Below, piece after piece: positions 1-8,207 of a stretch of DNA of 64,000 nucleotides. The position numbers were made by a program, and so were the translations under genes. Position 1 is the stretch's first letter, and every line of letters begins with the position of its first letter. This DNA comes from Pseudomonas viciae (lineage in GTDB: Bacteria; Pseudomonadota; Gammaproteobacteria; Pseudomonadales; Pseudomonadaceae): positions 2,206,001 to 2,270,000 of the forward strand of contig NZ_CP035088.1 of the NCBI RefSeq assembly GCF_004786035.1, written 5' to 3'. The notes under the pieces were generated by a model that did no database searches, was not told the DNA's origin, and saw only the letters and a program-made list of their open reading frames with translations.

Positions 1-520
1 CCAGATGCAAGCAGGCATCGATGCCTGCGGCGCTGCCGGCCGAGGTGATGACTTGTCCTGAATCCACATACAACACGTGCGGGTCTACCCGGATGGCGGG
101 AAAGCTATCCGCCAGTTCGTCGGTGTAGCGCCAGTGGGTCGTGGCCCCCAGCCCATCCAGCAGCCCGGCGGCTGCCAGGACGAAGGCCCCGGAGCAGATC
201 GACAGCAGGCGCGCGCCTCGGCCATGGGCGCGGCGCAGTGCCTCGAGCAAGGCCGGAGGCGGTGGCTCGTTGCGGCTACGCCAACCTGGCACGACAATGG
301 TTCGAGCCGTTTCGAGCAACTCCATGCCGCCATCGGCCAATACCTGGAAGCCGCCCATGGCGCGCATTGGGCCGTCATCGACGGCGACGATGCGATGCTG
401 GTACCAGGGGAAATCGAATTCGGGCCGCTCCAATCCGAAGATCTCGACGGCAACGCCGAATTCGAACGTGCATAAGCCGTCATAAGCGAGGATCGCGACC
501 AGGCCGGGAGTAGGCTGCAT
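1..520 (-). CDS. ftrA: FtrA-like GATase1/AraC transcriptional regulator (3' end beyond window)
   Basis: Reading from an ATG at 520 on the minus strand, an uninterrupted frame runs off the left edge, giving 173 visible residues. It begins MQPTPGLVAILAYDGLCTFE and shows the DJ-1/PfpI-like fold typical of GlxA/FtrA regulators, with the nucleophile-elbow motif ICSGAF (Cys109) and TSAGSAAGIDACLHL at 159-173. In this family an AraC-type DNA-binding domain follows, so it would lie outside the window. Its neighbour on the other strand is a rhodanese, the arrangement often seen for FtrA loci, which suggests it controls that gene. The effector is unknown. Identification rests on motif recognition. Confidence 0.85.
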   Translation of the reverse strand, partial: MQPTPGLVAILAYDGLCTFEFGVAVEIFGLERPEFDFPWYQHRIVAVDDGPMRAMGGFQVLADGGMELLETARTIVVPGWRSRNEPPPPALLEALRRAHGRGARLLSICSGAFVLAAAGLLDGLGATTHWRYTDELADSFPAIRVDPHVLYVDSGQVITSAGSAAGIDACLHL

Positions 521-622
521 TTGGCGGAAAATTCCCACAGAGTGTCTTGTGCGCCACTGTAGCGGTAAGCGGCGGACGGATAAAGTCTGCTCACGCCCTC
601 ATCTACCCTGGAGTACACCCCG

Positions 623-1057
623 ATGACCAGTCTGGTTCGCGAAGTGCCTGCTGCCCCGTCCGAGATCGCCCTGCAGCATTTTAGTCGGCGTCTGACATTC
701 GAAACCGATTGTTCCGACGTTCACGCCAGCCAACAGGCTGGCGAACTCGATTTTGTGCTGGTGGATGTGCGTGGGCCCTTGGCTTATGAGCGCGGGCATG
801 TGCCTGGGGCGATCAACCTGGCGACCCGTACGCTTACCGCCCAGGCGCTGGAGGCCTATCCCAAGAGCACGTTGTTCGTGGTGTATTGTGCAGGCCCGCA
901 CTGCAATGGCGCGAACAAGGCGGCGGTCCGTCTGGCGACCTTGGGTTACCCGGTCAAGGAAATGATCGGTGGCGTCATGGGTTGGCTCGATGAAGGCTTT
1001 CGCCTGACCGGCCTGGTGGAGCGCATGGCGGATGAGGCGATCAGCTGCGATTGCTGA
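623..1057 (+). CDS. Rhodanese-like domain protein
   Basis: This 144-residue cytoplasmic protein is a single rhodanese (sulfurtransferase-fold) domain. The markers are LVDVRGPLAYERGHVPGAIN at about residues 46-65 and the active-site loop VVYCAGPHCNGA, with the candidate catalytic cysteine at 89 and a second cysteine at 94. The C-terminus carries two more cysteines (SCDC). It starts 102 bp from the divergent FtrA-like gene and is probably its target. It may transfer sulfur or act as a thiol sensor; the substrate cannot be told from sequence. Confidence 0.85.
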   Translation: MTSLVREVPAAPSEIALQHFSRRLTFETDCSDVHASQQAGELDFVLVDVRGPLAYERGHVPGAINLATRTLTAQALEAYPKSTLFVVYCAGPHCNGANKAAVRLATLGYPVKEMIGGVMGWLDEGFRLTGLVERMADEAISCDC

Positions 1058-1080
1058 TTCTCTTCTGTAACCAGGCTTTT

Positions 1081-1108
1081 GTGGCGAGGGAGCAAGCTCC
1101 CTCGCCAC
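1081..1108. repeat. REP-type palindrome (GTGGCGAGGGAGC family)
   Basis: A 28-bp near-perfect palindrome reads GTGGCGAGGGAGC, a two-base centre, then GCTCCCTCGCCAC. It lies just after the rhodanese gene and an identical 28-mer recurs at 30974-31001. It can form a strong hairpin and may limit read-through. Confidence 0.8.
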
Positions 1109-1309
1109 AGGGGTTTACCTGTCAGGTTTTTCGCAAATCACTTGTCCTTGGGAAAGCCTGTTTATTTTCATAACTATTTGTCGCCTCAACACAATTTCCC
1201 TCCTGGGTGCCCCTCTAGACTCCCGGCCACTTCGGTTTTTACTGACTGAACGCTGCCTACGAATCTGCCAATAATCGCTAATAAAATCCCTGCGCACTCA
1301 GGAGCAAAA

Positions 1310-2089
1310 ATGAACAAACTAGCCATGTTCGGTGCCCTGGCACTGTCCGTATTGTCCCTGTCGGCCGTGGCCGAAGAGGCCAAGCCGATCCGTCTCGGGA
1401 TCGAAGCCGGTTACCCACCTTTTTCGATGAAAACCCCAGACGGCAAACTGGCCGGCTTCGATGTCGATATCGGCGATGCGCTCTGTGCGCAGATGAAGGT
1501 CAAGTGCACCTGGGTCGAGCAGGAATTCGATGGCCTGATTCCGGCACTGAAAGTGAAGAAAATCGACGCGATCCTGTCGTCCATGACCATCACCGACGAT
1601 CGCAAGAAAAACGTCGATTTCACCATCAAGTACTACCACACCCCGGCGCGTTTCGTGATGAAGGAGGGCGCCGACGTCAAGGACCCGCTGACCGAACTCA
1701 AGGGCAAGAAAGTCGGTGTGCTGCGGGCCAGTACCCACGACCGTTTCGCCACTGAAGTGCTGGTGCCGGCGGGCATCAACCTGGTGCGTTATGGTTCCCA
1801 GCAGGAAGCCAACCTGGACATGGTCGCCGGTCGCCTCGACGCCATGCTGGCCGACTCGGTCAACCTTGACGAAGGCTTCCTGAAAACCGACGCCGGCAAG
1901 GGCTTCGCCTTCGTCGGCCCGACCTACGAAGACCCGAAATATTTCGGTGGCGGCGCCGGCATTGCGGTGCGCAAGGGTGATCAGGCCCTGGCCGATAAAT
2001 TCAACGCCGCCATCACCGAAATCCGCGCCAACGGCACGTACAAGAAGGTGCAGGACAAATACTTCGCCTTTGACGTCTACGGGCATTAA
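1310..2089 (+). CDS. Periplasmic cationic amino-acid ABC transporter substrate-binding protein (lysine/arginine/ornithine type)
   Basis: The 259-residue protein has a Sec signal peptide ([21 protein letters not shown], cleavage near 21/22). It is followed by a family 3 solute-binding domain: [29 protein letters not shown] near the N-terminus and the central [19 protein letters not shown]. These resemble HisJ/ArgT/AotJ proteins that bind basic amino acids in the periplasm. An AGGAG ribosome-binding site lies 7 bp before the ATG. No permease or ATPase gene is adjacent, so it is an orphan binding protein that may share a transporter encoded elsewhere. A terminator follows at 2101-2136. The exact ligand is inferred from family resemblance. 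Confidence 0.9.
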   Translation: MNKLAMFGALALSVLSLSAVAEEAKPIRLGIEAGYPPFSMKTPDGKLAGFDVDIGDALCAQMKVKCTWVEQEFDGLIPALKVKKIDAILSSMTITDDRKKNVDFTIKYYHTPARFVMKEGADVKDPLTELKGKKVGVLRASTHDRFATEVLVPAGINLVRYGSQQEANLDMVAGRLDAMLADSVNLDEGFLKTDAGKGFAFVGPTYEDPKYFGGGAGIAVRKGDQALADKFNAAITEIRANGTYKKVQDKYFAFDVYGH

Positions 2090-2100
2090 TCGCTGACGCC

Positions 2101-2136
2101 AAGGTGGCCCGCCGTTGACCCGGCCGGCCACCTTTT
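2101..2136 (+). terminator. Rho-independent terminator
   Basis: A stem AAGGTGGCC...GGCCACCTT followed by TTTTT begins 11 bp after the binding-protein stop codon. It separates that gene from the deacylase gene downstream. Confidence 0.8.
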
Positions 2137-2191
2137 TCATGGGCGATTGTTTTACCCTGCGCCTATCGAGATACCGCCATCCGGAGAGTTC

Positions 2192-3304
2192 ATGCAACGC
2201 ATCGACCATACCCTGCCATGGAGCCACCTGGGCACCGAGCGCCGGCTCAGTGTGTTTCGTTTTGGCCATGGCCCGCGCAAGGCCTATATCCAGGCCAGCC
2301 TCCACGCCGATGAGTTGCCGGGCATGCGCACCGCCTGGGAACTGAAGCAGCGGCTCAACGACCTCGAGGCCCAGGGCTTGCTCAAGGGCGTGATCGAGCT
2401 GGTGCCGGTGGCCAACCCCATTGGCCTGGACCAACACCTGCAAAGCGCCCACATGGGACGTTTCGAGTTGGGCAGCGGCAAGAACTTCAACCGCGCCTTC
2501 GTCGAACTCAGTACCCCGGTGGCGCAACGCATTGGTGATCGCCTGGGTGACGACCCGGCCGCCAATATCACCCTGATTCGCCAGACCATGGCCCAGGTCC
2601 TTGATGATCTGCCAGCACCGCCTTCACAACTCGAAGGGCTGCACCGTCTGTTGCTCAAGCATGCCTGCGACGCTGATGTGACCCTGGATCTGCATTGCGA
2701 TTTCGAGGCGGCTATCCACTTGTATGCCTTGCCGCAACACTGGCCACAGTGGCGCTCCCTGGCAGCACGGCTGAAAGCCGGTGTCGCGTTGCTGTGCGAA
2801 GATTCCGGCGGCAGTTCGTTTGACGAGTCGTGTTCCACGCCCTGGTTGCGCCTGGCCAAGACCTTTCCCGAGGCGGCGATCCCGCTGGCCAACCTGGCGA
2901 CAACGCTGGAGCTGGGCAGCATGGGCGACACCCGGGTAGAGCAAGCCCAGGCCAATTGCGAAGCGATTCTCGGATTCCTCGCTGAGCAGGGCTTCATCAG
3001 TGGCGATTGGCCGTGCGCACCCACTCAATGCTGCGAAGGTTTTCCGTTCGAAGGCACTGAGTATCTGTTCGCGCCGCACCATGGTGTCGTGAGTTTCCTG
3101 CGCGAAGCGGGGGAATGGGTGGAGCAGGGCGATCCGTTGTTCGAAGTGGTCGATCCGCTCAGCGACCGCGTCACCACCGTCCGGGCCGGCACCCCTGGCG
3201 TGTTGTTCGCCCTGGACCGTGGGCGCTACACCCAACCGGGAATCTGGCAGGCGAAAGTCGCCGGGCGTGAACCGATTCGGAGCGGGAAATTGAGCAACGA
3301 CTGA
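2192..3304 (+). CDS. M14-family succinylglutamate desuccinylase/aspartoacylase-like protein
   Basis: The ATG at 2192 is chosen because a GGAGAG site sits 3-4 bp upstream; an in-frame start at 2147 lacks one. The 370-residue product carries the zinc carboxypeptidase-like signature HADELPG (His38, Glu41), an NFNR motif at 98-101 and the third metal ligand in DLHCD (His168). The C-terminal region (about 290-360) resembles the beta-barrel of the AstE/aspartoacylase superfamily. Such enzymes hydrolyse N-acyl amino acids. It follows an amino-acid binding protein, so a role in amino-acid or acyl-amino-acid use is possible. The substrate is unknown. Confidence 0.82.
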   Translation: MQRIDHTLPWSHLGTERRLSVFRFGHGPRKAYIQASLHADELPGMRTAWELKQRLNDLEAQGLLKGVIELVPVANPIGLDQHLQSAHMGRFELGSGKNFNRAFVELSTPVAQRIGDRLGDDPAANITLIRQTMAQVLDDLPAPPSQLEGLHRLLLKHACDADVTLDLHCDFEAAIHLYALPQHWPQWRSLAARLKAGVALLCEDSGGSSFDESCSTPWLRLAKTFPEAAIPLANLATTLELGSMGDTRVEQAQANCEAILGFLAEQGFISGDWPCAPTQCCEGFPFEGTEYLFAPHHGVVSFLREAGEWVEQGDPLFEVVDPLSDRVTTVRAGTPGVLFALDRGRYTQPGIWQAKVAGREPIRSGKLSND

Positions 3305-3368
3305 TAAGTGCTGTCTACCTCAGCGCACGGTCTTTGCCGTGCGGCTATCGAACGATGGAGGAAGATTG

Positions 3369-4085
3369 ATGTTTAAAGCGCTCGCCCTGTTTCTATTGCT
3401 GGTCTCGTCCGGGTTGCAGGCCCAACCCTCGCTGCACACCGACTTGCCGCTCAACTACCTGGCCCAGGTCGATGAGCAAGCTAAAAACCGACCGCTGGTG
3501 ATCTTCCTGCATGGTTCCGGCAGCAACGAGCAGGACTTGTTCGACCTCAAGGACGAGTTGCCCCGGCACTACAACTACCTCTCGGTGCGGGCCCCGAAGA
3601 CCATGGAGCAGGGAAGTTACCAGTGGTTTGCCAAGCAGGGCGAGGGGGCCTATGACGGCGACCCCGCGGACCTGAAGGCCAGCGGCCAGTTGCTGCTGGA
3701 TTTCATCGAGAAAGCCCGCACCAAATACTCGACCGACGCGAGCAAGGTTTACTTGGTGGGCTTTAGCCAGGGCGCGATGATGAGCTACGAAATAGCCCTG
3801 CGACACCCCGAAGCCGTGGGCGGCATTGCTGCGATGGGGGGGCGGGTCCTGTCGGTGCTACGCAGCGAGCTGACACCCAACGAGGCACGTCGGGCACTGG
3901 CGGTGTTCATCGGCCATGGCACGGTAGATCCGGTCATTCCCTACCACGACGGCACCGAGGCCAACACATTCCTCAAGACCCTGGCGCTGGAACCGGAATT
4001 CCATGCCTACCTGGGCCTTGGCCATAACATCAGTGCGCAGGAGGTGCAGGATCTACGGGCCTGGCTGGAGCGACTCAATCCCTAG
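3369..4085 (+). CDS. Secreted phospholipase/carboxylesterase (alpha/beta hydrolase)
   Basis: The start at 3369 follows GGAGGAAGATTG and gives a 238-residue protein with a signal peptide (MFKALALFLLLVSSGLQA). The mature part is an alpha/beta hydrolase of the carboxylesterase 2 type: oxyanion region FLHGSGSNEQDLF (47-59), nucleophile elbow GFSQG (Ser133), then probable Asp187 (TVDPVIP) and His219 (GHNIS). All catalytic residues are present. Export suggests it acts on esters in the periplasm. The natural substrate is not determinable. A REP half-element follows the gene. Confidence 0.85.
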   Translation: MFKALALFLLLVSSGLQAQPSLHTDLPLNYLAQVDEQAKNRPLVIFLHGSGSNEQDLFDLKDELPRHYNYLSVRAPKTMEQGSYQWFAKQGEGAYDGDPADLKASGQLLLDFIEKARTKYSTDASKVYLVGFSQGAMMSYEIALRHPEAVGGIAAMGGRVLSVLRSELTPNEARRALAVFIGHGTVDPVIPYHDGTEANTFLKTLALEPEFHAYLGLGHNISAQEVQDLRAWLERLNP

Positions 4086-4104
4086 GCTGCGTTGGATGTG
4101 CCGA

Positions 4105-4135
4105 CGCCATCGCGAGCAAGCTCGGCTCCCACAGG
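4105..4135. repeat. Single REP element
   Basis: The sequence CGCCATCGCGAGCAAGCTCG...GCTCCCACAGG is one half of the Pseudomonas REP pair. It lies between the convergent esterase and DcrB-like genes. Confidence 0.7.
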
Positions 4136-4146
4136 TTCCGGGGGGC

Positions 4147-4734
4147 TTACTGACCGCTGGCGATCTGTTTCACCAATGCCTCATGACCGGCCTTGTCACT
4201 GGCCCGGGAGATGACCTGTACCACCGCCATGCGGGTGCCGGAGGCACCTATCAACGTGGTGTCGAGGGTTGGCCCGCCGCCCTGGGTGGCGCTGGTGTCG
4301 AGCTGGCGCAGACCCAGGCCGGTGCCTTTTTGGGTCAGGCTTTTTTCGCCCAGGATCTTGGCATCCGGCAGGGCCTTGGTTTTCTGAACGGCGAAGTCAG
4401 CGAAGGTGGTATCGAGAAAGGCATTGTCGTTGTCCTTCACATTCGTGCCGTTGACGATGGTGTTTTCAGCCGCGATCACCACGGTTTTACGGGTGGCATT
4501 GCTGTACATCGTGCCCGTTGCCCCGGCTGTGCCCTGGGCGACTTCACCGGCGGGCAGCGATGTCGCGGTGAAGCCCTTGGGCAAGGTGAAGACGAACTTG
4601 CCGCCCAGCATCGAAACCTTCTGCGCCGGCGCATCGCCGGTGGTTTTCGGCTGGGCCGCATGGGCCGGCGCCATGATCAGGCTGGCGATGGCCGTCAGCA
4701 ACAGGGCGGTGGCGTGTTTACTCAGCAATGACAT
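4147..4734 (-). CDS. Exported protein of unknown function, DcrB-like
   Basis: Read from ATG at 4734, the 195-residue protein starts with a clear signal peptide (MSLLSKHATALLLTAIASLIMAPAHA). The mature part, GGKFVFTLPKGFTATSLP onward, resembles small periplasmic DcrB/PsbP-fold proteins, but I recognise no catalytic residues. It converges with the esterase gene and lies downstream of a membrane-protein gene on the same strand. The family assignment is tentative; export is well supported. Confidence 0.72.
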   Translation of the reverse strand: MSLLSKHATALLLTAIASLIMAPAHAAQPKTTGDAPAQKVSMLGGKFVFTLPKGFTATSLPAGEVAQGTAGATGTMYSNATRKTVVIAAENTIVNGTNVKDNDNAFLDTTFADFAVQKTKALPDAKILGEKSLTQKGTGLGLRQLDTSATQGGGPTLDTTLIGASGTRMAVVQVISRASDKAGHEALVKQIASGQ

Positions 4735-4819
4735 GAAACTCTCCACGGATGGTCGCGCTTGGACGCCGATCATCCCATGGGCATGGCATCTGACTCCAGC
4801 ATGGAGGCGGACGGGGCGG

Positions 4820-5620
4820 TCATTTTGCTGGCGGCGGCGTGGTGGCGGGGGTGATCGCCACGGGGGCCGCGGTGCGCACCAGCAAGCAGCGGGTCACGCC
4901 GAGCATGGTCACCGATACCGCGATGCCCAGGATGAAGGCCGGCATGCCGAATAACGGCAGGGCGACGGCCACGGTCAGGCAGAAGGCGGCGAAGCAGTAC
5001 ATGCCGGTGGCTGTGGCCCGCAGCAGCGCCGCAGTGAAGGCCGGCCCCCGGGTTTGCTGGGAGAATACGGCCATGACGCTGCCCAGCACCGGAAAGACGG
5101 CCAGCAGTCCACTCCAGCGTTCGCCGACGGTGCTGGCCAGCAAGGTCACTGTCAGGGTCAACAGCGCGCCGGCGATCATGCGCAGCAGCAGTTTGTCAGA
5201 CTTGGGCGCCGGGCCGTTCATGACTGGCCGGACTGCCGGGAACAGATAAGGCGCCGCCACGAGGGCGACCATGGCGATCAGGCTGGACAATGGCAGCGAA
5301 GCGGGTAACCGGGACAGCACCAGCGCCACCAAGGCCCAGACGCCTAGGGCGACGGCCAGTGCCCAGGGCCAGGTGCGATGCTGGGCAACCCGGGCGTACA
5401 CCACGCAGAAAGCAATCATCGCAAACATAGCCGCCAGCGCCGCAGTCGCCGATTGCGCGGCGAACACCTCGCCTTGCTCCAGGGCCAGGAACAGCAAAAT
5501 GGGCCCCACCACCACCGGTAATCCCGACAGCCAACCGGCCACGCTCGGTCCCCAACGCCTGCCCGCCAGCGAAATCAACAGCAGGAAAGCGGGAATCACC
5601 AGCAGTTTGAGCAACAGCAC
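4820..5620 (-). CDS. Multi-pass inner-membrane protein, function unknown
   Basis: The 266-residue protein is almost wholly hydrophobic, with about eight predicted membrane helices starting at MLLLKLLVIPAFLLLISLAG. Short loops contain WGPSVAGWLSGLPVVVGPILLFL, reminiscent of small GtrA/DMT-like or DUF-type membrane families, but I cannot name it with confidence. The tail is proline-rich and charged (ITPATTPPPAK). It lies 85 bp upstream of the DcrB-like gene and could be cotranscribed with it. Confidence 0.75.
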   Translation of the reverse strand: MLLLKLLVIPAFLLLISLAGRRWGPSVAGWLSGLPVVVGPILLFLALEQGEVFAAQSATAALAAMFAMIAFCVVYARVAQHRTWPWALAVALGVWALVALVLSRLPASLPLSSLIAMVALVAAPYLFPAVRPVMNGPAPKSDKLLLRMIAGALLTLTVTLLASTVGERWSGLLAVFPVLGSVMAVFSQQTRGPAFTAALLRATATGMYCFAAFCLTVAVALPLFGMPAFILGIAVSVTMLGVTRCLLVRTAAPVAITPATTPPPAK

Positions 5621-5794
5621 GCGATCAACCTTGTCGGAGGGGAGTCGTCACGTTAGCACCTCCACGCCCAGGTCATCCACCCGCAGCCTGACCGAACGTA
5701 TGGCTGACCTCGGCCCTACCGTGCGCGCCGGAACCGTGGAGGTGCTGGTGGCGGTCAATGAACCTGGTCCAGTTGACTGAGCACCACACTGCGG

Positions 5795-6727
5795 TCAGCG
5801 ATCCCAGTAGGGCACTTCGCCAAAACATTCCAGGAAGAAATCGATCACCGTGCGGACCTTCACGGATAGGCGTCGGCTGCCGGGCCAGAGGATGGCGATC
5901 TGTTGGGGTTCGAGGCTGTTGGAGGCCTGGTAATCCTGCAGTACCGGGACCAGCGTGCCGTTGCGCAGCGCTTCGCCGATCAGCCAGGACGGAAACATCA
6001 CCAACCCCAGGCCTTGTTCGGCGGCCTGGGTCAAGGTGTCGGCGTGGTTGCCGGTGATCGGGCCTTTGACGCTGTAGGGTGTCCAGGCCTGGCCCGGACG
6101 GCGGAAGAACCAGCGCTGCTGGCCGGTCACGCCTTTGTAGGCCAGGCATTGATGAGCCGCCAGATCCTGGGGTTTGAGCGGCGCGCCGTGGCGAGCCAGG
6201 TAAGCGGGGCTGGCCGCGATCTGGAAACGGTGGGGGGCGAGGACCCGCGCCTGCATGCCTGAGTCATGCAACGGGCCGATGCGAAACAGCAGGTCGGCGC
6301 CTTCTTGCAGTGGGTCGACATAACTGTCGGTCTGCTGGATCTCCAGTTGCAGCTTCGGGTAGCGCTCGCACAACTGTCCCAGCCACGGCGTCAGGTGGCG
6401 CTGGCCGAATACCACCGGGGCGTTGATCCGTACCAGCCCGGAGGGCTCGCTGTGTTGTTCCTGCAAGGCTTGTTCGGCTTCTTCCAATTGCACCAGTAGC
6501 AGCCGCGCGTGATGACCCAGCAGGCGGCCGGCTTCGGTGGGGGACACGGCGCGGGTGTGGCGATAAAGCAACTGCTGGTTCAGGGCCTGCTCCATCAGTT
6601 GGATCTGTCGGGAAATCGATGACGGAGCCAGGCCTTCGCGCCGTGCGACCTCCGAGAAACTGCCGTGATCGAGCACCGCGACAAACAAGCGAAGCGCCTT
6701 GAAGCCAAGTTCATTGAGGCCGTGCAT
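5795..6727 (-). CDS. LysR-family transcriptional regulator
   Basis: The 310-residue protein has an N-terminal LysR helix-turn-helix (about residues 8-65: LRLFVAVLDHGSFSEVARREGLAPSSISRQIQLME) and a substrate-binding effector domain from about residue 95. It resembles the CrgA/DsdC-like branch with ASNSLEPQQIAILWPGSRRLSVKVRTVIDFF near the C-terminus. It is divergent from the YdcZ-type transporter pair beginning at 6840, and control of that pair is a reasonable inference. The inducer is unknown. Confidence 0.9.
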   Translation of the reverse strand: MHGLNELGFKALRLFVAVLDHGSFSEVARREGLAPSSISRQIQLMEQALNQQLLYRHTRAVSPTEAGRLLGHHARLLLVQLEEAEQALQEQHSEPSGLVRINAPVVFGQRHLTPWLGQLCERYPKLQLEIQQTDSYVDPLQEGADLLFRIGPLHDSGMQARVLAPHRFQIAASPAYLARHGAPLKPQDLAAHQCLAYKGVTGQQRWFFRRPGQAWTPYSVKGPITGNHADTLTQAAEQGLGLVMFPSWLIGEALRNGTLVPVLQDYQASNSLEPQQIAILWPGSRRLSVKVRTVIDFFLECFGEVPYWDR

Positions 6728-6839
6728 GGGGCGGCTGTCCTGTGCGAATTACGCAAAAGTGTTGTCGGAATACTCCCATTTATCGCACAGAGGCACCAGC
6801 CGATAATACCGGCCATCCTTTTCCAAACAGGTTATGACT

Positions 6840-7337
6840 ATGCAGGTTTCCTCATTGAACGAGGCCGGCCCGGTGGCGGTTGCCACCCCACCGCGGTCGT
6901 TCTTGCGTTGGCTATTGCTGCCCCTGGTGATCCTGGCCGGTATGGGCTTGTCGGTCGAGGCCGGCCTGCTGGGGCCGCTCGGGGGCCAGGTCGGGCATTT
7001 GTGGGCCACCCTGAGCATTTTTGGCGTCGGCTCGGCGATTCTCTTCCTGCTGTTACTGCTCAGCGGTCGGCAACAAGGCCCGGCCTTGAATGAGCTGCCG
7101 CGTTGGCAACTGATCGGCGGTTTCCTGGGGCCCGTCTACGTGGTGGTGCTGACGCTTGCCACACCCCACATCGGCATCGCCATGACCATGGTCGCGATCC
7201 TTTCCGGCCAGGTGGGCAAAAGTGTGTTGATCGACCATTTCGGCTGGTTCGGTGCGAGCCGCAAGCGGGTCAACGGCGAACGTTGGCTGGCGTTGGCACT
7301 GATCGTCGTGGCCCTTGTCCTGATTGCCCGAGGTTGA
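6840..7337 (+). CDS. YdcZ/DUF606-type DMT small membrane transporter, first copy
   Basis: I place the start at ATG 6840 because CAGG sits 8 bp upstream; ATG 6834 would be too close. The 165-residue protein has five hydrophobic helices and the DUF606 hallmarks GPLGGQVGHLWATLSIFGVGSAILF and GGFLGPVYVVVLTLATPHIGIAMTMVAILSGQVGKSVLIDHFGWFG. DUF606 proteins form half-size drug/metabolite transporters. A second, paralogous copy begins 2 bp after its stop, so the two probably make a heterodimer. The divergent LysR gene is the likely regulator. Confidence 0.85.
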   Translation: MQVSSLNEAGPVAVATPPRSFLRWLLLPLVILAGMGLSVEAGLLGPLGGQVGHLWATLSIFGVGSAILFLLLLLSGRQQGPALNELPRWQLIGGFLGPVYVVVLTLATPHIGIAMTMVAILSGQVGKSVLIDHFGWFGASRKRVNGERWLALALIVVALVLIARG

Positions 7338-7339
7338 AT

Positions 7340-7792
7340 ATGAGTCTGTTTATTTTATTGCTGGTGGTCGTCGCTGCGGGTGCGGTGTTGAGCGTGCAGG
7401 CGGCTATCAACGGCCGCCTGGGCCAGACGGTCGGTGTGCTGCGCAGCAGCCTGCTGACGTTTACGGTGGGCACTGTGACCACCGGGTTGCTGATCGTGTT
7501 TTTCGAACCGGCCCACGCTGTCACTTTGCTGGATGTGCCGAAATGGCAGCTCAGCGGTGCGTTGTTCGGTGTCGTCTACATGATGGTGATGGTCGGTGCG
7601 GTGCCGCGGGTGGGGACTGGCGTGGCCACGGTGGCGGTGATCGTCGGGCAATTGGGCATGGGCATGTTGATCGACAACTTCGGCTGGCTGGGCAACCCGG
7701 CCATCGAGTTGTCCAGTAGCCGGGTCCTGGCCATGGCCTGCCTGGCGCTGGCGCTGGTGTTCATGTATCGCAGCAATGCGCAGCAGGCCTGA
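7340..7792 (+). CDS. YdcZ/DUF606-type DMT small membrane transporter, second copy
   Basis: This 150-residue membrane protein starts 2 bp after the first copy ends, indicating translational coupling. It shows the same fold: VLSVQAAINGRLGQTVGVLRSSLLTFTVGT, then LSGALFGVVYMMVMVGAVPRVGTGVATVAVIVGQLGMGMLIDNFGWLG. The second half aligns closely with that of its neighbour (GQ.G..LIDNFGWLG), which shows an old tandem duplication. It probably works with the upstream protein as a paired inner-membrane transporter. The substrate is unknown. Confidence 0.85.
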   Translation: MSLFILLLVVVAAGAVLSVQAAINGRLGQTVGVLRSSLLTFTVGTVTTGLLIVFFEPAHAVTLLDVPKWQLSGALFGVVYMMVMVGAVPRVGTGVATVAVIVGQLGMGMLIDNFGWLGNPAIELSSSRVLAMACLALALVFMYRSNAQQA

Positions 7793-7797
7793 AGGTC

Positions 7798-8079
7798 TCA
7801 GTTGCTTTCGACGTTCAGTCGCAGGCTGCCATCGTCCAGGCGCTCGGTGCTTCGGACGATGCCACTGGTTTGCCGGCCTTCGGCGCTGAATACTACGATC
7901 TGGGCTTTATCCAGGTCGTCCGGCATCGGTGGGCGTACGTGCAGTACGAACCATGGCGGTTCGGCGTCGTCGAAGCGTTTGACGTCGAATTGGCAAGTGG
8001 CATTTTGGGTCTGGTGCCCAAGCAGCGCGTCCAGGCCGTAATAGAAGTGAGTGCTGTCGGCAGCAAGGGGCATGTGCAT
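7798..8079 (-). CDS. Small conserved hypothetical protein
   Basis: A 93-residue soluble protein, MHMPLAADSTHFYYGLDALLG at the start and ending GSLRLNVESN. It has no signal peptide and no recognised domain. The start at 8079 is supported by a GGAGA site 6 bp upstream. It converges on the YdcZ pair with only 5 bp between stops. I recognise no function. Confidence 0.68.
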   Translation of the reverse strand: MHMPLAADSTHFYYGLDALLGHQTQNATCQFDVKRFDDAEPPWFVLHVRPPMPDDLDKAQIVVFSAEGRQTSGIVRSTERLDDGSLRLNVESN

Positions 8080-8207
8080 CGGCGGTCTCCTGGGGACGCT
8101 CGGTGGATGTTCAAGTGATCCTGCCTGGAATGGAAAATTCCATCGGGTGAGCTATAGAAATTAGCTCACCACCCCTGCACATTTCCTGTGACGTGGGCTT
8201 CGATAGA

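Noticed and set aside
1319..2527. 402-codon minus-strand frame
   Set aside because: It lies antisense to the amino-acid binding protein and the deacylase gene, whose motifs are intact.
5621..5794. Possible gene remnant between the membrane protein and the LysR gene
   Set aside because: Both strands were translated by eye and no family resemblance or start signal was found.
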